The notes under the pieces: model-generated | What the model was told of the DNA's origin: nothing | The model's input: only the letters and a program-made list of their open reading frames with translations | Databases searched by the model: none | Shown: piece by piece, positions 1 through 9,337 of the stretch | Position numbering within the stretch: position 1 is the stretch's first letter | How the letters are laid out: the number at the start of each line of letters is the position of its first letter | Assembly (NCBI GenBank): GCA_028283765.1 | Contig: JAPWJY010000008.1 | Coordinates: 2,017,956-2,081,955 of the forward strand | Direction of reading: 5' to 3' | DNA: 64,000 nt | Source: Parvibaculaceae bacterium | GTDB taxonomy: Bacteria; Pseudomonadota; Alphaproteobacteria; Parvibaculales; Parvibaculaceae | Made by a program: the position numbers and the translations under genes

Positions 1-695
1 TCGAATATATCTATTTCGCCCGCCCCGACAGCCAGTTCGGCGGCCACAGCGTCTATAACGTCCGCAAGGCGCTGGGGGCCCAGCTTGCCGCGGAAAGCAG
101 CGTCGAGGCCGATGTTGTCGTGCCCGTGCCCGACTCGGGCGTGCCCGCCGCCATCGGTTATGCCCGCGCCTCGGGCATCCCCTTCGAGCTGGGCATCATC
201 CGCAATCATTATGTCGGCCGGACCTTCATCGAGCCGACCCAGCAGATCCGCGCGCTCGGCGTAAAGCTCAAGCACAACGCCAACCGGGCCGTGGTGGAAG
301 GCAAGCGCATCATTCTGGTGGATGATTCCATCGTGCGCGGCACCACTTCGGTCAAGATCGTGAAGATGATGTATGAGGCCGGCGCCAGGGAGGTCCACAT
401 GCGGATCGCCAGCCCGCCGATCACCCACCCGGATTTCTACGGCATCGACACGCCCGAGCAGGAGCAGCTTCTGGCGGCGAACTATGATCTGGAAGGCATG
501 CGCGCCTATATCGGCGTGGACAGCCTCGCCTTCATCACCGTCGACGGCCTTTACCGCGCGCTCGGCTATGAGGGGCGCGACCCGGTCCACCCCCAGTTCA
601 CGGACCATTGCTTCACCGGCGACTATCCGACCCCGCTGACCGACAAGAACGGCACCCAGCGCCACCAGCTTTCCCTGCTGGCGGAAATCGCCTGA
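1..695 (+). CDS. purF: Amidophosphoribosyltransferase, C-terminal part
   Basis: Glutamine PRPP amidotransferase, the first committed step of purine synthesis in the cytoplasm (PRPP plus glutamine to 5-phosphoribosylamine). The reading frame is open from the left edge (first full codon at position 3, starting EYIYFARPDSQFGG), so the N-terminal glutaminase domain lies outside the window. The type I phosphoribosyltransferase PRPP loop is visible as ILVDDSIVRGTTS, preceded by the VVVPVPDSGVPAA and GIIRNHYVGRTFI segments typical of PurF. The C-terminus ends normally and is followed by a strong terminator. A downstream SDR on the same strand is a common alphaproteobacterial arrangement. Identification is secure; only the 5' part is missing. 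Confidence 0.97.
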   Translation, partial: EYIYFARPDSQFGGHSVYNVRKALGAQLAAESSVEADVVVPVPDSGVPAAIGYARASGIPFELGIIRNHYVGRTFIEPTQQIRALGVKLKHNANRAVVEGKRIILVDDSIVRGTTSVKIVKMMYEAGAREVHMRIASPPITHPDFYGIDTPEQEQLLAANYDLEGMRAYIGVDSLAFITVDGLYRALGYEGRDPVHPQFTDHCFTGDYPTPLTDKNGTQRHQLSLLAEIA

Positions 696-723
696 TCCCA
701 TTATGTCTATCCCCGCATTATCG

Positions 724-751
724 AAAGGCCCGCGCAAGCGGGCCTTTGTTT
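724..751 (+). terminator. Rho-independent terminator after purF
   Basis: A perfect 10-bp stem (724-733 with 738-747), loop GCAA, followed by GTTT. It lies 29 bases after the purF stop and separates purF from the next gene. Confidence 0.85.
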
Positions 752-773
752 CATCGAGAACCCGGAGAGTTTC

Positions 774-1484
774 ATGACCGGACGACTGGACGGCCGCCTG
801 GCGGTGATTACGGGAGCTTCGCGCGGCATCGGCCGGGCCGCAGCCCTGGCGCTGGCCGCCGAAGGAGCCCATCTCATCGTCATCGCCCGGACCGTGGGCG
901 GGCTTGAGGATCTGGACGACGAGATCAAGACGCTGGGGGGCAGCGCGACGCTGGTGCCGCTCGATCTGACCGACGGGGCCGCCATCGACCGGCTGGGACT
1001 TTCAATCCATGAGCGCTGGGGCAAGCTCGACATATTGATCGGCAATGCCGCCATTCTGGGGGTTCTGACGCCTCTTTCCCACCTCGATCCCAAGGAGTGG
1101 GACAAGCTGATGGCGATCAATGTGACCGCCAACTATCGCCTGATCCGCTCGCTGGAGCCGCTGCTCAAGCGTTCCGACGCGGGACGCGCCATCTTCCTGA
1201 CCTCGGGCGCCGCGCAGAAATGCCGGGCCTACTGGGGCGGTTATTCGGTGACCAAGGCGGCGCTCGACGCCATGATCAAGACATGGGCCAACGAACTCAA
1301 TGAAACCAGCATCAAGGCCAATCTGCTGAGCCCCGGCCCGATGCATACGCTGATGCGGCGCAAGGCCATGCCGGGGGAAGACCCGGCGATCCTGCCCGAT
1401 CCTTCGGTGCTTGCCCCGCTCTTTATCGAGCTGAGTTCACCCGGTTGCGCGCGCCACGGCGAAACGGTTCAGTTCAACCTGTAA
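774..1484 (+). CDS. SDR family NAD(P)-dependent oxidoreductase
   Basis: Classical short-chain dehydrogenase/reductase of 236 residues. The N-terminal cofactor motif is TGASRGIG, the NNAG-equivalent is GNAA (slightly degenerate), and the catalytic YxxxK is YSVTK, with an upstream Ser in LTSGAA. The start ATG at 774 has a GGAGAG ribosome site (ACCCGGAGAGTTTC). It lies directly downstream of purF, separated by a terminator, as in many alphaproteobacteria; the substrate is unknown. The C-terminus lacks the usual glycine-rich 'DGG' ending and reads HGETVQFNL, as seen in this purF-linked subfamily. Confidence 0.88.
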   Translation: MTGRLDGRLAVITGASRGIGRAAALALAAEGAHLIVIARTVGGLEDLDDEIKTLGGSATLVPLDLTDGAAIDRLGLSIHERWGKLDILIGNAAILGVLTPLSHLDPKEWDKLMAINVTANYRLIRSLEPLLKRSDAGRAIFLTSGAAQKCRAYWGGYSVTKAALDAMIKTWANELNETSIKANLLSPGPMHTLMRRKAMPGEDPAILPDPSVLAPLFIELSSPGCARHGETVQFNL

Positions 1485-1490
1485 ACGAAA

Positions 1491-1513
1491 GGGCGCGATC
1501 CCTGACCGCGCCC
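1491..1513. terminator. Convergent terminator between SDR and lipoprotein gene
   Basis: A 7-bp GC stem (1491-1497 with 1507-1513) lies between two convergent genes. On the minus strand it is followed by TTTCGTTT, so it best serves the leftward lipoprotein gene; on the plus strand the tail is CTCCTTC. Confidence 0.55.
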
Positions 1514-1544
1514 CTCCTTCATCAAAAGCAACCGCTGGCGGCGA

Positions 1545-1763
1545 TTACTGGTTCGTGGTGTTGCCGCTATCGCTGGGCGTGCTCGGCGTTGCCGGTGTCG
1601 CCGGAGGCGTCGCGGGCGTGGCCGGCGCCATGCTGGGCGCATCGGCAGGCGGCGTGGTGGTGTCCGCAGGCGGCGGGGTCGTCGTGTCGTTTTTCTTGTC
1701 ATCACAGGCGCCCAGTGCGAACAGTGGGGCCACAGCGGCGATGACGATCAAAATTTTGCGCAT
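1545..1763 (-). CDS. Small Pro/Thr-rich lipoprotein
   Basis: 72 residues. A short signal peptide (MRKILIVIAAVAPLFALGAC) ends in the lipobox LGAC, so the mature product should be a lipidated envelope protein of about 53 residues. The mature part is low-complexity, dominated by Pro, Thr and Ala (TTTPP and ATPATP repeats), with no recognisable domain. Its signal sequence closely resembles that of the next gene upstream (1857-2054; both MRK-L-I ... ACDDK), so the two look like diverged paralogues whose mature parts were replaced or expanded. Function unknown. Confidence 0.75.
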   Translation of the reverse strand: MRKILIVIAAVAPLFALGACDDKKNDTTTPPPADTTTPPADAPSMAPATPATPPATPATPSTPSDSGNTTNQ

Positions 1764-1856
1764 TTCATTTCCCTCTTCCTATTATCTGTTAGTTGAGTAA
1801 CCAGCTTGCCCTCCCCCCGGCACATCCGGCGAAGCCAAGCTGGCTGGATGAGCGGG

Positions 1857-2054
1857 TTACTTCTTGTCGCCGAGCGTATCGTCGACAGCCCGGCCCGCCT
1901 TTTCCGCCGGTCCCGGCGGATCGATCGCGTCCTTTACAGACTGGGCGGCATTGTCGATCTTCTCGCCCGTCTTCTCTGCCGGGCCCTTGTCGTCGCACGC
2001 CGCCACAAACAGCAGCGGTGCAACGGCCATGGCCGCAATCAGAAGTTTACGCAT
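1857..2054 (-). CDS. Small entericidin-like lipoprotein
   Basis: 65 residues with a type II signal peptide ending VAAC (Cys about residue 20). The mature domain is a charged amphipathic helix (EKTGEKIDNAAQSVKDAID) followed by a second short helix (AEKAGRAVDDTLGDKK). The pattern 'EKTGEKID-AAQ' is common in small alphaproteobacterial lipoproteins resembling entericidin A/B; the activity is not established. A ribosome site is visible upstream (GGAGAT before the ATG). The 102-base gap to the next lipoprotein suggests the pair may be co-transcribed. Confidence 0.75.
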   Translation of the reverse strand: MRKLLIAAMAVAPLLFVAACDDKGPAEKTGEKIDNAAQSVKDAIDPPGPAEKAGRAVDDTLGDKK

Positions 2055-2129
2055 TCAGATCTCCTGTGATCGTTGAATTACTACCGGGTGAAACACCCGC
2101 GCGGCCAACTGGTTCCGTAATGCCGGGGA

Positions 2130-2366
2130 TTAGTCGCCGGTCACCGCATGGCCGAGAACGCCGCCGACGACCGCACCGCCAATGGTGGCCGCGGTTTTAC
2201 CGTTACCCTTGCCGAACTGGTTGCCTACAAGACCGCCCGCGCCGGCACCAACCACGGTGCCGCAGGATGCAAGCCCGAGAGGGGCGATCATGAGCATGGA
2301 AACAATCGCGCAGCGCCCGATGATCTTCGCGGGCGAACGCCGCTGACCCCTGGTGAATTCAGACAT
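2130..2366 (-). CDS. Glycine-zipper 2TM domain lipoprotein
   Basis: 78 residues from the ATG at 2366, which has an ideal ribosome site (GGAGGA seven bases upstream); the longer frame to 2420 has none. A basic N-terminus and hydrophobic stretch end in the lipobox LASC. Then come two glycine-zipper helices, GAGAGGLVGNQFG and IGGAVVGGVLGHAV, as in the SlyB/OsmB/PcpY outer-membrane family. Likely a small outer-membrane or periplasmic-facing lipoprotein that stabilises the envelope; the specific role is not shown by the sequence. Confidence 0.8.
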   Translation of the reverse strand: MSEFTRGQRRSPAKIIGRCAIVSMLMIAPLGLASCGTVVGAGAGGLVGNQFGKGNGKTAATIGGAVVGGVLGHAVTGD

Positions 2367-2555
2367 AACAATTCCTCCTTCGCTGCCGATGCCGAAACGG
2401 GACGCCCAAAACGTCACCACTTCCCGCCTCGTTATTAAGCATATGGAGGTATTTTAATATTGTTAACCACTTGAAATTTCAGAATTAATCCCTAGCCATA
2501 AAAATCGCTAAATTGCCCTGATTTGGACAGATTGCGTGGCCTGTTCGTTCCAGAA

Positions 2556-2599
2556 TGAAAACGGATTCGGGGATGGACAAGCCGCCGCATCCCCGAATC
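2556..2599 (-). terminator. Terminator of the YfgM-bamB-der operon
   Basis: A perfect 12-bp inverted repeat (2564-2575 with 2588-2599) with a 12-base loop begins two bases past the der stop codon. On the minus strand it is followed by CGTTTTC. Confidence 0.75.
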
Positions 2600-2601
2600 G
2601 A

Positions 2602-4011
2602 TCAGCTTTTCTTGTTGGCGAAAGGATTCTTCGTCTTGCGCATGTAAATGCGGATCGGCACCCCCGGCAGGTCGAACGCCTCGCGGATGCCATTGACCAG
2701 ATAGCGCTTGTAATCGGTGGGCACCTCCGGCGCGCGGCTGGAGAAGATGGCGAACGTCGGCGGACGCGACTTCACCTGCGCCATATATTTAAGCGATATG
2801 GGCCGCCCCCGGGCTGCGGGCGGGGTGTGGCGGGAAACCGCCTCCTCAAGCCAGCGGTTGAGCCTTGAGGTCGAGATACGCGAATTCCACAGCTCATGGA
2901 CCTTTTCGACGGTCGGCATCAGCTTTTCGGTTCCCCGGGAGGTCAGCGCCGAAAAAGTGATGATCGGCACGCCTCTGATCTGGGGCAGCATCCGCTCCAG
3001 CACTTCCTTGAGTTCCTTGAGCTTGGCGGTGCGGTCCTCGATCAGATCCCATTTATTGACCGCCACGAGGAAGGCCCGGCCCTCCTGCTCCACCAGATCG
3101 GCGATATGGAGATCCTGCCGCTCGAACGGCTGGGTGGCGTCGAGCACCAGCACCACGACCTCGGCGAAGCGCACGGCGCGCAGGGCGTCGGCCACTGACA
3201 GTTTTTCAAGCTTTTCCGTGACCCGGGCGCGCTTGCGGATGCCCGCCGTGTCGAAAATCTTGACCCGCCGGTCGCGCCAGGTCCATTCGATCCCGATGGC
3301 GTCGCGCGTGATCCCGGCCTCAGGCCCGGTCAGCATCCGGTCCTCGCCCAGAAGCTGGTTGATCAGGGTCGATTTGCCGACATTGGGACGGCCGACGATG
3401 GCGATGCGCAGCGGCACCTCCAGATCAGGCTCGTAGGGCATGTCGGCGTCAAAGCCCTCGACCTCCTCGGAGTCGAGCAGGCTCTCGACCTCAAGCCCGG
3501 TTTCCTCGTCCGCAATACTGTCGGCGAAGGGCTCAAGCGCATCGTATAGCTCGCCCAGCCCCTGCCCGTGCTCGGCCGAGATGGCCAATGGTTCACCGAG
3601 ACCGAGTTCATAAGACTCGTTCATGCCCGTGGTGCCCTTGCCGCCCTCGCACTTGTTCGCCACGAGAATGACGGGCGTCGTCTGGCGGCGCAGGATCTGG
3701 GCAAAGGAAAGATCGAGCGGGGTGACGCCCGCGCGCGCATCGATCAGCATCAGGCAGACATCGGCATCCGCGATGGCGAGGTCCGTCTGGCGGCGCATCC
3801 GGGCCTCCAGACTGTCGTCGGTCGCCTCTTCCAGCCCCGCAGTGTCGATGATCTTGAAATGAAGATCGAAAAGCCGGGCGTCGCCCTCCCGGCGGTCACG
3901 GGTCACCCCCGGACGGTCATCGACGAGCGCCAGCTTGCGGCCTACCAGCCGGTTGAACAGTGTGGACTTGCCAACATTGGGCCGTCCCACAATGGCGACT
4001 TTGAACGTCAC
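2602..4011 (-). CDS. der: Ribosome biogenesis GTPase Der
   Basis: Essential double-GTPase that acts in assembly of the 50S subunit. Two tandem G domains are visible, each with the P-loop GRPNVGKST (one near the N-terminus, one near residue 208), the switch II motifs DTAGLEE and DTAGIRKR, and the specificity motifs NKCEG and NKWD. The KH-like C-terminal domain follows and ends with a Lys-rich tail. I place the start at the GTG at 4011 (reading [12 protein letters not shown]) because AGAAGGG lies upstream at normal spacing and family members begin here; an ATG seven codons further upstream (4032) has no ribosome site. It follows bamB by 47 bases. Confidence 0.95.
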   Translation of the reverse strand: MTFKVAIVGRPNVGKSTLFNRLVGRKLALVDDRPGVTRDRREGDARLFDLHFKIIDTAGLEEATDDSLEARMRRQTDLAIADADVCLMLIDARAGVTPLDLSFAQILRRQTTPVILVANKCEGGKGTTGMNESYELGLGEPLAISAEHGQGLGELYDALEPFADSIADEETGLEVESLLDSEEVEGFDADMPYEPDLEVPLRIAIVGRPNVGKSTLINQLLGEDRMLTGPEAGITRDAIGIEWTWRDRRVKIFDTAGIRKRARVTEKLEKLSVADALRAVRFAEVVVLVLDATQPFERQDLHIADLVEQEGRAFLVAVNKWDLIEDRTAKLKELKEVLERMLPQIRGVPIITFSALTSRGTEKLMPTVEKVHELWNSRISTSRLNRWLEEAVSRHTPPAARGRPISLKYMAQVKSRPPTFAIFSSRAPEVPTDYKRYLVNGIREAFDLPGVPIRIYMRKTKNPFANKKS

Positions 4012-4058
4012 GAGGGGCCACCCTTCTTTCATCAGCGGACCATGATGGACCTGGCTTC

Positions 4059-5447
4059 CTATTTGTAGGAAATCAGGTCCGCATCATTGGTCAGCACATA
4101 GATGGATCCATTCGCCACGATTGGCGGAATGAGAGAACCTTCCGGAAGGTCCACGCTTTTGGTGGTTTTACCGTCCTGCGGCGAGGCGGCAATCATCTGG
4201 CCGCTTGAAGAAACCAGAACGAGCTGGCCACCTGCGAGCACAGGGCCGCTCCACTGGATGCGGCGCGACGTAATATCCTCGGGGTCCTCGAATTTCTGGA
4301 GCTGGACGATCCAGCGGACACGTCCGTCCGAACGCTGAAGCGCCACCAGTTCGGAATCGAGCGTGACGAGGAAAATATAATCCCCGGCGATCCAGGGCGT
4401 CTGCACGCCCCCGATCTCCCGCGTCCAGATGCGTTCGCCGGTGCGCAGATCGATGGCGACCATGCGGCCCGAATGGCTGACCGCATAGACCTTGCCCTGA
4501 TCGATGACGGGGCGGCCCGCAATGTCGTTGAGTTCGGTCAGCGAACTCATGTTGCCGGTGCGGGTGAGTGAATCGTTCCAGTTGGCGTTGCCGTTTTCGA
4601 CGCGCAGGGCGTAAATCTCGCCCGAGGAATAAGGCGCGACCACGGTCGTATCCTCGACAGCGGGGCTGGTCGCGGCCAGAATGCCCGCAGTCTCGGAGAT
4701 GCCCTGCTGACGCCAGATGATGTCGCCCTTGTCCTGCGACAGCGCAATGGTCTGGTTATCGGCGGTCACGGCGAAGACGCGCCCCCCGATGGCCGTCGGC
4801 GAGGATCGGAAGGGGTCTCCCACATTCTGCTTCCAGATGATCGAGCCATCCGAGGGATTGACCGCATAGACGACGCCAAAGCCCGTGGCGATGAAGAGAC
4901 GGCCATTGTCGAAGGCGACGCCGCCGCCCCGCCCGGCCGCCGGATCGTCATCCTCCGGCACCAGATCCTGGGACCAGACATGCTCGCCCGTGGCGGCATC
5001 GAAGGCCCGCAGGGTGGATTCGGCGTCGAGCACATAGATCCGGCCCGCCGCGAGGACGGGCGACGCCGTCAATTGGGCCGCGCCGCTCGAACCGGCGCCA
5101 GCATCGCTCGACCAGGCTTTCTCGAAACCGTTCGACGAGGCCAGATTGTACATGGCGTTGGACGGGCTGCCGCCGGGCTGCGGCCAGTCCGTGTTCGCCA
5201 CCGGATCGGGCAGATAGATCGTGTCGCTCTGCAAATCCGGGTCGGCCTGCAAGCTCTGGTCAAGCGCCATCACCGAAATCCGCTTGCCCGGCAATTTGGC
5301 CGCCGGCGCGCTGGTGAACCAGCCATCGATGGTGCTGCATCCGGTCAGCATAAGGCCGAGGGCGCACATGCCGGCGAGCTTCACCAGCCCGTCGGACAGG
5401 CTCGCGGGCCGGGAAGTGCGGCCATGAAAGGCACCACGCATCGCCAT
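4059..5447 (-). CDS. bamB: PQQ-type beta-propeller lipoprotein, BamB-like
   Basis: 462 residues. A hydrophobic signal ends in the lipobox LTGC (Cys about residue 36), so this is a lipoprotein anchored in the outer membrane facing the periplasm. The mature part is a series of PQQ/WD-like blades with repeated motifs such as [20 protein letters not shown] and WSQDL, the pattern of BamB, which helps the BAM complex insert outer-membrane proteins. The genome's large surface adhesins and TonB receptor would be BAM-dependent, but that is inference. It sits between a YfgM-like gene (three bases upstream) and der, the usual arrangement in many proteobacteria. Confidence 0.88.
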   Translation of the reverse strand: MAMRGAFHGRTSRPASLSDGLVKLAGMCALGLMLTGCSTIDGWFTSAPAAKLPGKRISVMALDQSLQADPDLQSDTIYLPDPVANTDWPQPGGSPSNAMYNLASSNGFEKAWSSDAGAGSSGAAQLTASPVLAAGRIYVLDAESTLRAFDAATGEHVWSQDLVPEDDDPAAGRGGGVAFDNGRLFIATGFGVVYAVNPSDGSIIWKQNVGDPFRSSPTAIGGRVFAVTADNQTIALSQDKGDIIWRQQGISETAGILAATSPAVEDTTVVAPYSSGEIYALRVENGNANWNDSLTRTGNMSSLTELNDIAGRPVIDQGKVYAVSHSGRMVAIDLRTGERIWTREIGGVQTPWIAGDYIFLVTLDSELVALQRSDGRVRWIVQLQKFEDPEDITSRRIQWSGPVLAGGQLVLVSSSGQMIAASPQDGKTTKSVDLPEGSLIPPIVANGSIYVLTNDADLISYK

Positions 5448-5450
5448 GGG

Positions 5451-6197
5451 TTACTCCGATTTACCGGGCTGCACAGCAGCCTCCGGGGATTTGCTGGGCT
5501 GCTTGGAAGCATCTGGGGCGGGAACAGCCGAGGCCTCGGCAGGCGGCGGCAACAGGGGCGCGATCAGCGCCTTCATGACATGGGCGCGGTCGCGCAGCCC
5601 CGCCGAGGCGGCCGGGTCGTCGATGATCGCCTGAAAGTTCGAGTCGGCCTCGCCATATTTGCCGGCCTTGTAGGCCGACAGCCCGATCAGCTCGCGCGCA
5701 ACATTGTTCCAGGGCTTGCTCGTGTCGGTCTGGCCCTGAAGCTCTTTCTGCACATCTTCGTAGCTGGCGGTATCGACCTCGGCCATCGCCGCCTTGACGT
5801 GGGCCAGTCCCTTGAGAACGTCGGGGGCATCATCAGCGGCGGCAATGGCGTGATAGGCGGCGACGGCGCCCTGCCGGTCACCGGCCCTGATCAGGGCAGC
5901 GGCTTCCTCGAAGCGGGCGAGCACGGCGTAACCGCCCGACGCATTGGCGGCAAAATCGCCCAGCGCGGCGCTCGCCTGCTTGTCGTCCTTCGACTTGACG
6001 TCGGCAATGAGCTGGTCATAGCGGGCCGACACCTTCTCGGCCTGCGCCCGGCTCCATGTCCTCCAGCCCAGATAGCCCGCCGTGCAGACCAGAATCGCGA
6101 GCGCCAGTCCGATGACATAAAGGCCGAAACGGTCCCAAAGATTCTTCAATTGGTCCCGGCGAATGTCTTCTTGAACTTCGCGCAACAGGTCAGACAA
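5451..6197 (-). CDS. YfgM-like membrane-anchored TPR protein
   Basis: 248 residues. A cytoplasmic N-terminus (SDLLREVQEDIRRDQLKNLW) precedes one transmembrane segment at about residues 25-45 (YVIGLALAILVCTAGYLGW), then a periplasmic helical TPR_21-type domain and an Ala/Pro/Lys tail. The N-terminal layout and the position directly before bamB match the ancillary SecYEG-associated protein YfgM. The role in periplasmic chaperone traffic is known from E. coli; here it is by homology and synteny. The stop is three bases from the bamB start, so the two are almost certainly one transcript. Confidence 0.82.
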   Translation of the reverse strand: MSDLLREVQEDIRRDQLKNLWDRFGLYVIGLALAILVCTAGYLGWRTWSRAQAEKVSARYDQLIADVKSKDDKQASAALGDFAANASGGYAVLARFEEAAALIRAGDRQGAVAAYHAIAAADDAPDVLKGLAHVKAAMAEVDTASYEDVQKELQGQTDTSKPWNNVARELIGLSAYKAGKYGEADSNFQAIIDDPAASAGLRDRAHVMKALIAPLLPPPAEASAVPAPDASKQPSKSPEAAVQPGKSE

Positions 6198-6290
6198 AAT
6201 TCAGCTCCAGAGCAGGGTCTGTCGCAGGTGGCGGGCCACCCCTACAGGATTCACGAACGGCCGGATTTCAGGCGGCTCAAAATAGCGTCA

Positions 6291-6325
6291 GACCCACCGG
6301 AAGGCAAACGCCCGTCCGGTGGGTC
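6291..6325 (-). terminator. Hairpin downstream of panB
   Basis: A 10-bp perfect inverted repeat (6291-6300 with 6316-6325), loop 15 bases, 33 bases past the panB stop. The tail on the minus strand (TGACGCTATTTTG) has only a weak T-run, so it could be a terminator or an attenuating hairpin before the YfgM-bamB-der operon. Confidence 0.5.
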
Positions 6326-6357
6326 CCGCCGCAGAACAGTACGTAATAAATAAAGCC

Positions 6358-7182
6358 TCAGGGCACTTTCTTCATACCATAGGTATGCGCCGCCGCCGGA
6401 AAGCTGCGGGCCCGCACTTCCCGGGCATAGGCTTCCGCCGCGCCCGCGATCTGCGCGCCCAGCGTCGCGAATTCCTTGACGAACTTGGGCGGGTTGGGAG
6501 AGAGGCCGAGCATGTCCTCCAGCACCAGAATCTGGCCGTCGCAATGGGCGGAAGCGCCGATACCGATGGTCGGGATGGCAATTTCGTCCGTGATCCGGGC
6601 CGCCAGAGGCTCCGCCATGCCTTCCAGCACCACGGCAAAGGCACCAGCCTCCGCCACGATGCGGGCGTCCTCCTCAAGGCCGCCCCACTCTTCCTGGGTG
6701 CGCCCTTGCGTCTTGAAGCCGCCCATCACCTGAATGCTCTGGGGGGTGAGGCCGATATGGCCCATAACGGGAATGCCGCGCTCCTGAAGATAGTAAATCG
6801 TCTCGCCCATGCGCGCGCCGCCTTCGAGCTTCACCGCGGTGCAGCCCGTTTCCTTGATGATGCGGCAGGCATTACGGAAAGCAATCTCGGGGCTTTCCTC
6901 ATAGGAGCCGAACGGCATGTCGACCACCACCAGCGCACGGTCCGTGCCGCGCACGACGGCCGACCCATGGGCGATCATCATGTCGAGGGTGACGCCGAGG
7001 GTCGATTCCATGCCGTACATGACCATGCCAAGGGAATCGCCGACCAGCAGCACATCCACATAGGGGTCCACCATGCGCGCCGTGTGGGCATGATAGGAGG
7101 TCAGGCACACCACGGGCTCGGCACCCTTGCGCGCCCGGATTTCGGGAACGGTGATCCGCTTTATCTTCGACTGCACCGACAT
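6358..7182 (-). CDS. panB: 3-methyl-2-oxobutanoate hydroxymethyltransferase
   Basis: Makes ketopantoate from alpha-ketoisovalerate and 5,10-methylene-tetrahydrofolate in pantothenate (coenzyme A) synthesis; cytoplasmic. 274 residues, normal for the family. Visible signatures include [27 protein letters not shown] (metal-binding Asp), the KLEGG segment and GHIGLTPQS. The C-terminus [14 protein letters not shown] is complete. The ATG at 7182 is preceded by GGAGGT on the minus strand. No other pantothenate gene is in view. Confidence 0.96.
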   Translation of the reverse strand: MSVQSKIKRITVPEIRARKGAEPVVCLTSYHAHTARMVDPYVDVLLVGDSLGMVMYGMESTLGVTLDMMIAHGSAVVRGTDRALVVVDMPFGSYEESPEIAFRNACRIIKETGCTAVKLEGGARMGETIYYLQERGIPVMGHIGLTPQSIQVMGGFKTQGRTQEEWGGLEEDARIVAEAGAFAVVLEGMAEPLAARITDEIAIPTIGIGASAHCDGQILVLEDMLGLSPNPPKFVKEFATLGAQIAGAAEAYAREVRARSFPAAAHTYGMKKVP

Positions 7183-7338
7183 GATCTCACCTCCGCTGAG
7201 CCGGATGAACGGCTGACGCCCCTCATTTTCCGCTCTGGAGGCCTTGCTCCCCTATGGGCGCAAAGCCACGAACTCCCCCCAGAAGGCGGGACCATAGCCC
7301 AGCCTCCCCATGGGCGCAATTCCAGGCACCATGAGGGT

Positions 7339-8631
7339 TTATTCCAGTCCGGTCCCGAGTGCCGGAACCGGTTCCTGAAGTCCCTCGCCGATACTGAAGC
7401 GAAGGCGACCTGTTCTGAAGGAGATACGCAGCTTGCGATGTTTCATGAGGTAATGAAGGGCGACGGCGGCCGCGGCGAAACCGGACGCGGCCCCGACGGC
7501 CAGCGCCCAGCGCGGCCCGAACCTGTCGGATATCCAGCCGACGAAAGGCGCACCGACAGGAGAACTGCCCAGGGCGATGGCGATGAGGATCGCCAGCACG
7601 CGCCCGCGCATGACCGGCTCGGTCGACAATTGCACCAGACTGTTCGTCGACGTGGTGATGGTCTGGGTCGATATGCCGATGATGACGAGGGCGAGGCCAA
7701 AAAGCGCGTAGTTGGGCATGAGGGAGGCCAGAGCGGAGCCCGCGCCGAAGATCGCGGACGCCGGCAGCAAAACCAGAAAGCCCGGATTTTCCCGCCGGGC
7801 GGCGAGCAACGCGCCCGCCACCGTTCCGATCGCCATGATCGACATCAGGAGCCCATATTGACTGGCATCCCCATGGAAGGCGCTGACCGACATGGCCGAT
7901 ATGAAAATCGGGAAGTTAAAGCCGAAGGCGCCGATCAGAAAAAGCATGAAGAAAATGGCCTTCAGATCGGCTCTTTTCCAGACATATCGGAATCCCTCCG
8001 CAAAGCTCCCCGGGCTCCTGCCTGCCCTTTTGCCTTGATGCAACTCACCGCGACGCAGAAATCCGAGTGAACCGAGGACAGCACAAAACGATGCCGCGTT
8101 GATCAGGAACGCCCAGCCCGAGCCCACGCCGGAGATAAGGACGCCGGAAACGGCCGGCCCCACCATCCGGGCGACATTGAAAGACGTGGAGTTCAACGCG
8201 ACGGCGTTCGAGAGGTCGGCATCGCCGACGAGTTCCGAGACGAAGGTCTGGCGTGCGGGCGCGTCAATGGCAGTCACGCATCCAAACAGAAACGCGAACA
8301 CATACACATGCCATAGCTGAACAAGGCCGGTAACATCGAGCATGCCGAGCGCAAGGGACAGCAGCGCCATTCCGCCCTGCGTCGCGATCAGCAGCCTACG
8401 CCGGTTGAAATGATCCGCCGCATAACCGGTCCAGGGCAGCAGCAGAAACTGCGGGCCGAACTGAAAGCCGATCACCATGCCGACAGCCGTCGCATTGTGA
8501 TGGGTAAGCTGGGTGAACACCAGCCAGTCCTGGGCGGTGCGCTGCATCCATGTTCCCACATTGGATATGAGCGCGCCGCCCGCCCACAGGCGGTAATTGT
8601 ATATTTTCAGTGAGCGAAATGTTCCGGGCAC
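7339..8631 (-). CDS. MFS transporter, EntS/TMS-like
   Basis: 430 residues with about twelve hydrophobic segments and the MFS loop motif GYAADHFNRRRLL after helix 2. The N-terminus (FRSLKIYNYRLWAGGALISNVGTWMQ) and the WSQDW-type segment TAQDWLVF are characteristic of the MFS_3 / 'transmembrane secretion effector' group that includes the enterobactin exporter EntS. It may export a small molecule. Proximity to a siderophore receptor (10.7 kb) is suggestive of siderophore traffic, but no siderophore synthesis genes are present and the genes are not in one operon. It lies 59 bases downstream of the broken isochorismatase gene on the same strand. Confidence 0.85.
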   Translation of the reverse strand: MPGTFRSLKIYNYRLWAGGALISNVGTWMQRTAQDWLVFTQLTHHNATAVGMVIGFQFGPQFLLLPWTGYAADHFNRRRLLIATQGGMALLSLALGMLDVTGLVQLWHVYVFAFLFGCVTAIDAPARQTFVSELVGDADLSNAVALNSTSFNVARMVGPAVSGVLISGVGSGWAFLINAASFCAVLGSLGFLRRGELHQGKRAGRSPGSFAEGFRYVWKRADLKAIFFMLFLIGAFGFNFPIFISAMSVSAFHGDASQYGLLMSIMAIGTVAGALLAARRENPGFLVLLPASAIFGAGSALASLMPNYALFGLALVIIGISTQTITTSTNSLVQLSTEPVMRGRVLAILIAIALGSSPVGAPFVGWISDRFGPRWALAVGAASGFAAAAVALHYLMKHRKLRISFRTGRLRFSIGEGLQEPVPALGTGLE

Positions 8632-8690
8632 AATGTTTCTTGCAAAAGGACAGGGGCGTTATCGCCGTTAAACCGGAGCGCGCTCCGGGA

Positions 8691-9261
8691 TCATCCCGCA
8701 CGCCCTGTTTCCAGCAGGGCGATGATTTCCTTCGTCGTGCCGGTCTCGCCCAGCCGTGGAAAAATCCGCGCAATGCTGTTCGCATGGGCGTCGGCATTGA
8801 GATCGGTCATCGCATCGATGGCAAGGGTGACATTCAACCCGATTTCATAAGCCTGACGCGCCGTCGTATCGACGCCGATGCTGGTCGAAACACCGGCAAT
8901 GACGACCTGCGTAACGCCTGCCGATTTCAGATATTCTTCCAGACCCGTGTTCCTGAAGGCGCCCCATGTCGTTTTTGTCACTACATGATCCCGCGGCTGC
9001 CGGTTCAGTTCCGGAACGAGATCGGCCCAGCCGTCAGGGCAACTGCCCTCCTGCATGGCGAGGCTGTTCATTCCGGCCCGGCGCAATGCCCGCCACATTG
9101 ATGAGCACGACCGGCAGGCCATGGTTGCGGAAAGCATCCGCCAGCATCCGGGCGTTCGCCACCACATCCGCGACCGGATGCGCCGCGGGAAGCGAAACAA
9201 TCCCCTTCTGGAGATCGACGACAAGGAGGGCGCTCTTCGGGTCGAGCATCGTGACGGCCAT
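8691..9261 (-). pseudogene. Isochorismatase-family hydrolase, frameshifted
   Basis: Cysteine hydrolase of the isochorismatase-like fold (YcaC/nicotinamidase relatives). The first 75 codons (MAVTMLDPKSALLVVDLQKG with the catalytic Asp of VVDLQ) run from 9261 in one frame to a TGA at 9034-9036. The rest (DGWADLVPEL ... TWGAF ... GVTQVVIAGVSTSIGVDTTARQAYE) continues in another frame to 8691. Removing one base near 9036 joins the halves seamlessly (GGQLP then DGWADLVPEL). The catalytic Lys (TKTTWGAF) and the Cys position (GVSTS; Ser where many have Cys) are in the second half; the Cys-to-Ser change is itself unusual. The gene follows a MarR regulator by 76 bases. Confidence 0.78.
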
Positions 9262-9337
9262 GGTATTTTCTTTCTGCTGGATGTTGCCGCGGCGCATGCC
9301 CGCCCCCGGTATTCAGGACATTGGGAAAGGGCCGCGA

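Noticed and set aside
4980..6353. 457-codon plus-strand frame
   Set aside because: Antisense to bamB and the YfgM-like gene.
6319..8070. 583-codon plus-strand frame
   Set aside because: Antisense to panB and the MFS gene; no ribosome site and no domain.
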